From: Anaerolineae bacterium
GTDB taxonomy: Bacteria > Chloroflexota > Anaerolineae > Aggregatilineales > UBA2796
Direction: 5' to 3'
Length of the DNA: 40,615 nucleotides
Assembly: GCA_019637555.1 (NCBI GenBank)
Contig: JAHBVK010000054.1
Location: forward strand, 1 to 40,615
Shown: in pieces, positions 33,375 through 40,230 of the stretch
How positions within the stretch are numbered: position 1 is the first letter of the stretch
Layout: each line of letters starts with the position of its first letter
Notes under the pieces: model-generated
What the model was told of the DNA's origin: nothing
The model's database searches: none
The model's input: only the letters and a program-made list of their open reading frames with translations
Translations under genes and position numbers: made by a program

Positions 33375-35104
33375 TAGTCGGCGTACTCCACGACGATCAT
33401 GCTCCAGTAATCAAGGCGCGGCAGTGTGAACTTGAGCGTGCCATTCTCCACGCTGTAAGCCAGCGCAGTAGCATTCATGGTTGCCTCAGCATCGGGAGAA
33501 GCGAACCAGACGCCTTTGACCGTCCGCGTCACAGCGATGCTCACGCTCGTATCGGTTAGTAAGGTCGGCGGTATGGTAGTTGGTGAGTTCCAGTGTGCCG
33601 CGTCGATGCCCACGAAGTTGACTAAGCTGAACGTCTCGAAGTTCGCGCCCGTGCGGATGATCGGCACCACGCGATCCTTTGCCCGCAATCCTTTGGTACG
33701 CACCTCACCGAGATCAACCTGATCGCGGCGATCCGTCGTGCCCGCGCTGGTGCTGATCGAGAGCACATTCTCGTAGCGCACCAGAAAATCGTAGTAACGG
33801 GCGAATACTGCTTGCTGATCCTCGGTAATCGTGCCGAACTGCGGGAAGTAGGCGTGCTGCAGCATCGAAGCGGGTTCGCCTGTCTCCAGATGATGCCCGC
33901 CGCTGGCGAGGATCACCGCGTTGCTCAGTTGCCAATTGATCTGGCTGGTCGGCGGGATGTAAGCGGCGATGATCACGGGCTTGCCGTTCCCTAGCTTCTC
34001 CGCGTTGGTGACGATGCGATAGAGATCGAGGTAATCATTGTAGGGGGGCCACACTTCGATATAAGTGGCATCTACCTGCGACGGCGCGATCATCTCGATG
34101 GGCCAGTTGCCCACGCAGTTGAACAGCGTCACGCCTTCATCGCCGCGTTTCTGCTGCACTACTTCCGCCGTCTGATTGACGAATAGCGGCATCACATCGG
34201 CGTAATCGACAGGGTTGCCGTTCACATCAAAGCCGTTCTTCGGTGAGCCATACTGATCGATGTGGATGCCGTCAAATGTGGTGTTATCCAGCACATCGGC
34301 AAACTCAGCCATCAAAAGCTGATTCCAGCCCGATCCGGGTGTGGCGTCCATGATCCCGATCAGGTTGCCGCCGAACTCGTAGGGCAGTTTGAGCGCACTG
34401 TAAAGCTGCCATTCGGGATGGGCGTTGGCGAATGACCACGACGCACCGTAGATCGCCGTGTAGGGCATCGCGGCAATGTTTAGCTTGTGCGCCAGATCGA
34501 TCAGGTGACGGACGGTGGTCATCGACTGGGGGCGTCCCAAGCCGTCATCGAAGATGTCCGTTTCGGGCAGCAAATCTTCCCAGCGGTACTGCCAATCGTA
34601 GAACTGTAAACCGTTGACGTGATGCCGCAGCAGCCAAGCAATCGTGGCAGCGTCGTTATCGCGGGCAGCGCGGAAATCGCTGAAGAAGCCGTAACGCGGC
34701 GCATCCATCCAGTGATTGAGCACATCGAACGCGCCGGATTGCCTCGCCAGTACTTTGCCACCTTCATCCAACACGTTAACGATCAGCCCGTAGCCGCGCG
34801 GCGCATCGGGTGGCGGTGTCCACTCCAGTACGGCGCGACCATCGGCAAGTGCAGCGGTCAGCGTGGTGATAGGGGTAGTCAGGTACAGCACCTGCGCTTC
34901 TAGCCGCGCACCGCCCGTCACCGTGACCTCAATGTGTACCACCTCGCCCGGACGGTAAAAACTTTTATCTGGCACTACCTGAATAATGGTATCGACAGCG
35001 AACACAATACCCCCTTGACCTTGAAGATTAGGACTCAGCAGCACTAGCGCAAACAAAATAACGGCAAATTTTAGGCAGCGACTTTGTAACCTTGTCACCT
35101 TCAT
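33374..35104 (-). CDS. Glycoside hydrolase family 66 (dextranase or cyclodextran-forming enzyme), secreted
   Basis: 576 residues from the ATG at 35104, which overlaps the permease stop as ATGA and is followed at once by a signal peptide; the frame open to 35215 lies inside the permease gene. After an N-terminal beta domain (about 40-130) comes the GH66 barrel: Arg-Tyr-Gly-Phe-Phe-Ser-Asp-Phe, Asn-Gly-Leu-Gln-Phe-Tyr-Asp-Trp-Gln-Tyr, nucleophile Asp283 in Phe-Asp-Gly-Ile-His-Ile-Asp-Gln-Tyr-Gly, and acid/base Glu350 in Tyr-Ile-Glu-Val-Trp-Pro-Pro. GH66 acts on alpha-1,6-glucan. The cyclising members carry a CBM35 insert in the barrel; none is apparent here, which favours endo-dextranase. Confidence 0.9.
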   Translation of the reverse strand: MKVTRLQSRCLKFAVILFALVLLSPNLQGQGGIVFAVDTIIQVVPDKSFYRPGEVVHIEVTVTGGARLEAQVLYLTTPITTLTAALADGRAVLEWTPPPDAPRGYGLIVNVLDEGGKVLARQSGAFDVLNHWMDAPRYGFFSDFRAARDNDAATIAWLLRHHVNGLQFYDWQYRWEDLLPETDIFDDGLGRPQSMTTVRHLIDLAHKLNIAAMPYTAIYGASWSFANAHPEWQLYSALKLPYEFGGNLIGIMDATPGSGWNQLLMAEFADVLDNTTFDGIHIDQYGSPKNGFDVNGNPVDYADVMPLFVNQTAEVVQQKRGDEGVTLFNCVGNWPIEMIAPSQVDATYIEVWPPYNDYLDLYRIVTNAEKLGNGKPVIIAAYIPPTSQINWQLSNAVILASGGHHLETGEPASMLQHAYFPQFGTITEDQQAVFARYYDFLVRYENVLSISTSAGTTDRRDQVDLGEVRTKGLRAKDRVVPIIRTGANFETFSLVNFVGIDAAHWNSPTTIPPTLLTDTSVSIAVTRTVKGVWFASPDAEATMNATALAYSVENGTLKFTLPRLDYWSMIVVEYAD

Positions 35105-35946
35105 CCACGCACCGCCCCTGTGGTGATGCCTTGAATGAAATAACGCTGGAAAAAGACGAATAGCAGCACCGTCGGCACCACCGCCGTCAGAGATCCGGCA
35201 AAGACCAAGCCCCAATTGGTGGCGTGTGCGCCTCTGAAGTTGGAGATGGCGATAGGCAGTGTGCGCAGACTTTCGTCGGTCAGGAAGTTGAGCGCGAGCA
35301 CGTACTCATCCCATGCGCCGAGGAAGCTGAACACGGCAACGGTGCTGATGGCGGGCGCGGCAAGCGGCAGCATGATGCGCACGAACACCGTGAATGAGTT
35401 CGCGCCGTCAATGATCGCAGATTCTTCCAGTTCGCGCGGTAAACTCTCGAAGAAGGCGCGCAGCAAGAAGGTATGGAATGCCAGTGGTCCCGCGCTGTAA
35501 ATCAGGATCAGACCGGGCAGACTATTCAATACCCCCAGATTCTTCGCCAGAATGAACTGCGGGATGATCAGCACCACGCCGGGGATCATTAGCATGACCA
35601 GCAGCATGGCGTAGAGGGTGCGTTTGCCGCGAAACTCGAAGCGGGCGAAGCTGTACGCCATCATTGATGCCAGTGCCGTGACCAGCAGTGCTGTTGACAC
35701 GGCGACGAAAGCGCTGTTGAGCAAGGCACGCCCGAAATTACGGCTGGTGAATGCCTGCTGGAAGTTCTCCAGTGTGAAAGTCTCGGGGAAAAGGCGTGGT
35801 GGCACTTCCTGTATATAGGACGCACCCTTGAACGCCGTCGCTGCCATGTACAGCAGCGGTGTCGCAGCGATCATGACGCCCACGCACAGCAGCAAGAAGA
35901 CGAAGATATTGAATAAGCGTTGTTGACTGCGTGAAGTGGCAAGCAT
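35101..35946 (-). CDS. ABC sugar permease (MalG type)
   Basis: 281 residues, the normal family size, with six membrane segments. The EAA loop is Glu-Glu-Ser-Ala-Ile-Ile-Asp-Gly-Ala-Asn-Ser-Phe-Thr-Val-Phe before Ile-Met-Leu-Pro-Leu; it ends in Gln-Arg-Tyr-Phe-Ile-Gln-Gly, as MalG proteins do. A GGAG site is inside the end of the preceding gene. Its stop overlaps the GH66 start. Carbohydrate import for the dextran operon is inferred from the neighbours. Confidence 0.93.
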   Translation of the reverse strand: MLATSRSQQRLFNIFVFLLLCVGVMIAATPLLYMAATAFKGASYIQEVPPRLFPETFTLENFQQAFTSRNFGRALLNSAFVAVSTALLVTALASMMAYSFARFEFRGKRTLYAMLLVMLMIPGVVLIIPQFILAKNLGVLNSLPGLILIYSAGPLAFHTFLLRAFFESLPRELEESAIIDGANSFTVFVRIMLPLAAPAISTVAVFSFLGAWDEYVLALNFLTDESLRTLPIAISNFRGAHATNWGLVFAGSLTAVVPTVLLFVFFQRYFIQGITTGAVRG

Positions 35947-35948
35947 GG

Positions 35949-36905
35949 TTAAAACTCCACTTCTTGGCGGCGACCAAACAATTTGGTTTGCAGCACACTA
36001 ACCACCACGATCACGATTGCCAGAATGTAACTGAGCGCCGCGCCGTAACCGAACTTGAGGTTGCCAAACGATTGATCGTACATGTAGGTTAGTGCCACCT
36101 CGGTGCGGTGCAACGGACCGCCGCCCGTCAGGATCAGCACCGAGAGGAATACTTGAAAACCGCCGATCATCAGCGCCACCACCACGAATAGGATAGTACG
36201 GCGGATCAGCGGGAGCGTCAGATAGCGCAGCCGCTGGAACTCGTTCGCGCCGTCAATAGCGCCTGCTTCATACAGTTCCATGGGGATGCTTTGCAGCGCG
36301 GCGAGGAAAATCACCATCGCCCAACCGATGCCCTTCCAGATGCCCAAGCTATTGATCGCTATCCACGCGGTATCGCTGGTCGCCATCCACGAGACGGGTT
36401 TAGCGATCAAGCCCAAGCGCAGCAGTATGGTGTTGATCAAGCCTGCTTCGCCGGGGGTAAATAAATAGATGAACAGGAAACTGACCACAATCCATGACGT
36501 GACCACAGGTAGATAGTAGATGGTGCGGAAGAAGCGCTTACCCACGATCACGCGGTTGACGAGGATCGCCAGCGCCAGCCCACCGACTAACTGCCCGAAC
36601 ACCGTGACTGCCGCATAGCCTGCCGTATTACGCATCGCCAGCCAGAAGGTCTTATCCGCGAATGCCGTCTGATAGTTCGCCAAGCCGACAAAGACGCTCT
36701 CCTGACCGGGGATGATCTTCCAGTCGAAGAAGCTGATGTAGAGCTGATAGACCAGCGGATAGACCGACCACAGCAAGTACAGCACCAGTCCCGGTACCAG
36801 GAACAGGTAAGGCACATACCAGCGATAATAGGGCTTGCCCCGTTGCAGTTGACTGCGAACAGCAGCAGCGGACGATGGCGGAAAGGCGCGTAATTGGCTA
36901 GTCAT
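35949..36905 (-). CDS. ABC sugar permease (MalF type)
   Basis: 318 residues with six membrane segments, and the EAA loop Tyr-Glu-Ala-Gly-Ala-Ile-Asp-Gly-Ala-Asn-Glu-Phe-Gln-Arg-Leu. It has none of the extra N-terminal helices of its counterpart in the first sugar operon. Weak AAGAG site upstream. The stop is two bases before the MalG start. The 220-base gap before it holds an 89-base paired-palindrome element. Confidence 0.93.
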   Translation of the reverse strand: MTSQLRAFPPSSAAAVRSQLQRGKPYYRWYVPYLFLVPGLVLYLLWSVYPLVYQLYISFFDWKIIPGQESVFVGLANYQTAFADKTFWLAMRNTAGYAAVTVFGQLVGGLALAILVNRVIVGKRFFRTIYYLPVVTSWIVVSFLFIYLFTPGEAGLINTILLRLGLIAKPVSWMATSDTAWIAINSLGIWKGIGWAMVIFLAALQSIPMELYEAGAIDGANEFQRLRYLTLPLIRRTILFVVVALMIGGFQVFLSVLILTGGGPLHRTEVALTYMYDQSFGNLKFGYGAALSYILAIVIVVVSVLQTKLFGRRQEVEF

Positions 36906-36981
36906 GGCAAGAATTCTCTTTATAAAGTGGGTGCAATCGGCGGCATCTGCTGGGATGTAAGCAACAGAGACAAAGTGTGCC

Positions 36982-37070
36982 TCGGATTGGGCGAGTTAGA
37001 AACCCGCCCCTACGGTAGAACATTGTAATCGTGGCGCTGTAGGGGTGGGTTTGCAACCCACCCAATCCGA
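36982..37070. repeat. 89-base paired-palindrome element between binding protein and permease
   Basis: 32-base inverted arms (36982-37013 and 37039-37070) match at 27 positions around 25 unrelated bases. Each arm contains its own palindrome, for example GGGTGGGTT-TGC-AACCCACCC on the right. The architecture is like that of the 87-base element in the glycosyltransferase gene but the sequence differs. Confidence 0.85.
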
Positions 37071-37125
37071 AGATCTGACTCTATTTCTCGGCGGAATCCA
37101 CCTGAGCTGTGTAGGGGAAGATTAT

Positions 37126-38370
37126 TTACTTTTCCGCTAACAGAGCGTTGATTTCTTCTGCAGCGGCGTCCATCGCTTCCTGTGCCGACATCTCACCGCG
37201 CAGCGCCAGTTGTGCCGCATCGCTCAAGACCGTCTCGATCTCGTTGTAGCGTGGGTGTGGCGTGCGTGCCTTAGCGGACTGGAGCTGTTCCAAGAAAACG
37301 CCGTAGTAAGGATGATCGGTGAAGTAAGGATTGGTGAGCAAGCCACTCAACACCGTCAACTGACCAACTTTGGACATTTCCAACTGATAGGTTTCGCTCT
37401 GCGTGAAGCGTAGGAATTCCAACGCGGCATCAAGGTTGGGCGTATTCGCTGCCACCACGATGTTCTCGCCGCCGACGACGGAGACGTGACCACCATCACC
37501 AGCGGGCATCAGTTCGGCACTGATCTTGAAGTCGGGATACTGGCTTTCAGCAGAGGGATACAGCCATGGACCTTCCAGCATCGAGGCAATTGTGCCACCG
37601 AAGAAGCCACCCCAATTGTCGATTCCGCTGCCGATGAAGCCGTCGCCAAAGCACTTGCTCTCGATCATGTCGTGCAGGAACTGGATCGCCGCAACAGTCT
37701 TCTCGCCGTTCACGTAACCGGTGGAGGTGGTCATCGCCTCATCGGTGATGTCACCGCCGAAGCTCCAGATCCACGGCAGCAGGTTCCAGCCGGAGGTACC
37801 GCCATCGCTGAACAGGAAGTTGCCTTCACCCAGCTTGGTCACGGCGTCGCAGCTCGCCTTGATTTCGTCGATAGTGGTAGGCGCTTTGACGCCAGCCTTA
37901 TCCAGCAGTTCCTGATTGTAGACGAAGACGCGGGTATTGGTATCCAGCGGTAAGCCGTAGTACGCACCGTTGTAAGCATTGGTGGACAGTGGTCCGGGGA
38001 ATACCTTGTCGGCGAAACTCTGGAAGTCCGACATTTTCTCGCTCAGGTTAGCGATGATGCCCTGCTTGGCGAACTCTGGCGACCAGATGATGTCCAAGCG
38101 CACCAGATCGGGACCTTCACCACCAGCGGCGGAGGTCAGCAGCGCCTGACGGAAGCCGTCGTATGGATACGGTACGGACTCGACTTTGATGTTGGGGTGA
38201 TCCTTCTCGAACAGAGGGATTAGTTCTAGCAGTTTCTGATTTTCTGATGAGACTTCATTGTAAGTGTGCCAGAACTTCAGCGTGATGGTGTCTTGCGCCG
38301 AACTGACGGGAATGCGGATCGCCAGCAAGGCGGCAACCAGAACGAGGACGAGAAGAACTTTAGTCTTCAT
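37126..38370 (-). CDS. ABC transporter sugar-binding protein (family 1), dextran operon
   Basis: 414 residues. A signal peptide ends near Val-Ser-Ser-Ala-Gln. The mature protein begins Ile-Thr-Leu-Lys-Phe-Trp-His-Thr-Tyr, the classic opening of family 1 sugar-binding proteins, followed by Pro-Asp-Leu-Val-Arg-Leu-Asp near residue 86, Val-Tyr-Asn-Gln-Glu-Leu-Leu-Asp-Lys-Ala-Gly near 150, and Leu-Glu-Gly-Pro-Trp near 255. GGAG precedes the ATG. It is the first structural gene after the operator at 38456 and should bind isomalto-oligosaccharides, judging by the GH66 and GH15 genes downstream. Confidence 0.93.
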   Translation of the reverse strand: MKTKVLLVLVLVAALLAIRIPVSSAQDTITLKFWHTYNEVSSENQKLLELIPLFEKDHPNIKVESVPYPYDGFRQALLTSAAGGEGPDLVRLDIIWSPEFAKQGIIANLSEKMSDFQSFADKVFPGPLSTNAYNGAYYGLPLDTNTRVFVYNQELLDKAGVKAPTTIDEIKASCDAVTKLGEGNFLFSDGGTSGWNLLPWIWSFGGDITDEAMTTSTGYVNGEKTVAAIQFLHDMIESKCFGDGFIGSGIDNWGGFFGGTIASMLEGPWLYPSAESQYPDFKISAELMPAGDGGHVSVVGGENIVVAANTPNLDAALEFLRFTQSETYQLEMSKVGQLTVLSGLLTNPYFTDHPYYGVFLEQLQSAKARTPHPRYNEIETVLSDAAQLALRGEMSAQEAMDAAAEEINALLAEK

Positions 38371-38450
38371 TTTTCAACTCCTGCATAAGAATCGAACAAT
38401 GTGTAAGCGATGGTCTGGAATAAGGTTTGTTGATGAACGGCGACCCTCCT

Positions 38451-38479
38451 TATAGATTGAAGCGGTTCAATTTGAACGT
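38451..38479 (-). promoter_or_regulatory. Candidate promoter of the dextran operon, enclosing the operator
   Basis: On the minus strand TTCAAA (38479-38474, 4 of 6) and TATAAG (near 38456-38451, 5 of 6) stand 17 bases apart, with the operator filling the spacer. A bound repressor would block polymerase directly. Confidence 0.45.
38456..38473. promoter_or_regulatory. LacI-type operator upstream of the dextran-operon binding protein
   Basis: ATTGAAGCGGTTCAATTT is identical over 18 bases to the site at 39537-39554 before the regulator gene. Its core is TTGAA-GCGG-TTCAA. It lies between the regulator stop and the binding-protein start. Confidence 0.8.
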
Positions 38480-38487
38480 AAAAAAAC

Positions 38488-39516
38488 TCAGCGCGGCGAA
38501 CCAGTTGATTGACGAATTTGCAGTTCTGGTTTCAGCAGTTTGCCGCCAAATGATTCAAGTGACTCATGATTGATGAGCGAGACCAGCAGGTTGAACAATG
38601 CGTTGCCGATGTCGTGAATGGGCTGGCTCAAGGTGGTCAGCGGTGGATGGCTGTAGCGTGCCAGCGGAATATCATCGAAGCCGATCACCGAAATATCCTT
38701 GCCGACGGTCAAACCGCGTGCCTGAATCGCCCGCATCGCGCCGAATGCCATGCGATCATTGTTGCAGATGATCGCTGTCGGCGGCTGCGCCAGATCGAGG
38801 AAGTAATGCGTGCCGAGCTGACCGGATTGTTCGCTGAAGTCTCCTTCATAAACTAGCGAACGCTGGATCGGTAGATTCGCCGCGCTCATGCCGCGCACGA
38901 AGCCATCCCAGCGCTGTCGAGTCAGATACTGCTCGTTCGGTGGCGAGAGATAGCCGATGCGCCGATGTCCTAGCTCGACTAGATGCTGGATCGCTGCCTC
39001 GATGCCCGCCGCGCCGTCAACATCGATCCAGTTGTCGCCTTCCTGCGGATCGAGCCTCCCAAAGCTGACGAAGGGGAACCCCTGTTCCTGTAAATAGGCG
39101 ATGCGGGGATCGTTCTGCCGCAGCGCGAACAAGATCAAGCCGTCGATCTGGCGGCTGCTGACAAGGCGCTTATATAGTTCAGTTTCACGGGGACCGACAG
39201 GGATCGTCCAGAAGGTCAGACCGATGCTGCTGTCTATTGCCGCTTCAGCGATGCCATCGATCAGGTCGAGCACCATCGGGTCAGTTTCGATGCGGTGGCT
39301 GTGCGGGCGCAGTTCGGTGCGGATCATGCCGATGGTATTGGTGCGCTGTGTGCTCAGACTGCGCGCTGCCGCTTTGGGGTGAAAGTTCAGTTCTTCGATT
39401 GCCGCCATCACGCGGCGTCGAGTTTCCTCTTTCACTAATGGACTGCCATTGAGGACGTTGGAAACCGTCCCGGTGGAGACATTGGCAAAACGCGCGACGT
39501 CGCGGATTGTAGGCAT
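38488..39516 (-). CDS. LacI-family transcriptional regulator (dextran operon)
   Basis: 342 residues from the ATG at 39516; one more upstream codon (TTG) is open but not needed. The helix-turn-helix reads Thr-Ile-Arg-Asp-Val-Ala-Arg-Phe-Ala-Asn-Val-Ser-Thr-Gly-Thr-Val-Ser-Asn-Val-Leu, followed by the hinge and a sugar-binding domain with Ala-Ile-Ile-Cys-Asn-Asn-Asp-Arg-Met-Ala-Phe-Gly and Val-Ile-Gly-Phe-Asp-Asp-Ile-Pro. It resembles the first LacI only at family level. The two identical operators at 38456 and 39537 show its likely targets: its own gene and the transporter-glycosidase operon. Confidence 0.93.
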   Translation of the reverse strand: MPTIRDVARFANVSTGTVSNVLNGSPLVKEETRRRVMAAIEELNFHPKAAARSLSTQRTNTIGMIRTELRPHSHRIETDPMVLDLIDGIAEAAIDSSIGLTFWTIPVGPRETELYKRLVSSRQIDGLILFALRQNDPRIAYLQEQGFPFVSFGRLDPQEGDNWIDVDGAAGIEAAIQHLVELGHRRIGYLSPPNEQYLTRQRWDGFVRGMSAANLPIQRSLVYEGDFSEQSGQLGTHYFLDLAQPPTAIICNNDRMAFGAMRAIQARGLTVGKDISVIGFDDIPLARYSHPPLTTLSQPIHDIGNALFNLLVSLINHESLESFGGKLLKPELQIRQSTGSPR

Positions 39517-39536
39517 CAAAAAACACCAAAAGAATA

Positions 39537-39554
39537 ATTGAAGCGGTTCAATTT
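39537..39554. promoter_or_regulatory. LacI-type operator at the regulator's own gene
   Basis: The same 18 bases as at 38456-38473; here the symmetric part extends to AATTGAA-GCGG-TTCAATT (39536-39553). It lies 20 bases before the ATG, downstream of the predicted promoter. Confidence 0.8.
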
Positions 39555-39564
39555 TGCTTCACTT

Positions 39565-39594
39565 AGTAAAACATAGATCAGTGAATCTTGTCAA
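39565..39594 (-). promoter_or_regulatory. Candidate promoter of the second LacI gene
   Basis: On the minus strand a perfect TTGACA (39594-39589) and TTTACT (39570-39565, 4 of 6) are 18 bases apart; the operator follows it. This is the same arrangement as at the first LacI gene. Confidence 0.5.
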
Positions 39595-39695
39595 GACCCT
39601 AACAAACTCCTAACCTTTTAGAACATTTGTTGCATTGTTTCTATAATTGTAGTAATATTAAATACATCAATGCATATTTAACGGTTAGGTGGTGA

Positions 39696-40229
39696 ATGCA
39701 ACTACCTCTATTTGAAGAACAGGCGAATGCCCGAACGCGACGGGGCACGGCGAAACCAAAGCCGTTGATGCCCGCGCCGCCGCAACCCCGCGTGATCCTC
39801 TCTCGCGCTGTCGAAGCCCTCGGTGGCATCGATATGGATGTCTACAGCGTCTTCCCTGAATCACCAGCCAAAGAGCGCATCCTGCCGGAATACAACGGCT
39901 TAACTCAAGCATGGCGTGGACGGGTGTGGATGGGCAATGTGCCGGGGCGTTCGCTGGAAAAGTGGATCGATAAGCTGCACGACGAATACGAGAACGGTGG
40001 CGTACTTGCGGCGGTGGCGCTGCTGCCCGCGAGATTCAACGCCCACTGGTGGAACAAAATCGCCGCGTATCCGTTTTGTGCGCTGACCACGCGGATCGAG
40101 ATGACCAAACCTGACGGCAGCACAACCAAGATGACCACGCCAAGCGTCGTGGCGTATTTAGGTCCGCAGCCCTCACGGTTTGCGACGGCGTTCGCTAATC
40201 TAGGGGTGATCTACATTCCCTACAACTAA
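39696..40229 (+). CDS. Dam-like (phage-type adenine methyltransferase family) protein with altered catalytic motif
   Basis: 177 residues. The middle resembles the phage N-6-adenine-methyltransferase (Dam) family: an Ala-Leu-Gly-Gly-Ile-Asp-Met-Asp strand, Gly-Leu-Thr-Gln-Ala-Trp-Arg-Gly-Arg-Val-Trp near 68, then after the catalytic position Leu-Leu-Pro-Ala-Arg-Phe-Asn-Ala-His-Trp-Trp and, near the end, Pro-Ser-Val-Val-Ala-Tyr-Leu-Gly. Where the family has Asn/Asp-Pro-Pro-Tyr, this protein reads Asn81-Val-Pro-Gly, so it may not methylate DNA. The AT-rich upstream region has a perfect TATAAT at 39642-39647 with a weak -35. The ATG has no strong ribosome site. It stands alone, with no phage genes nearby. 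Confidence 0.65.
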   Translation: MQLPLFEEQANARTRRGTAKPKPLMPAPPQPRVILSRAVEALGGIDMDVYSVFPESPAKERILPEYNGLTQAWRGRVWMGNVPGRSLEKWIDKLHDEYENGGVLAAVALLPARFNAHWWNKIAAYPFCALTTRIEMTKPDGSTTKMTTPSVVAYLGPQPSRFATAFANLGVIYIPYN

Positions 40230-40230
40230 A

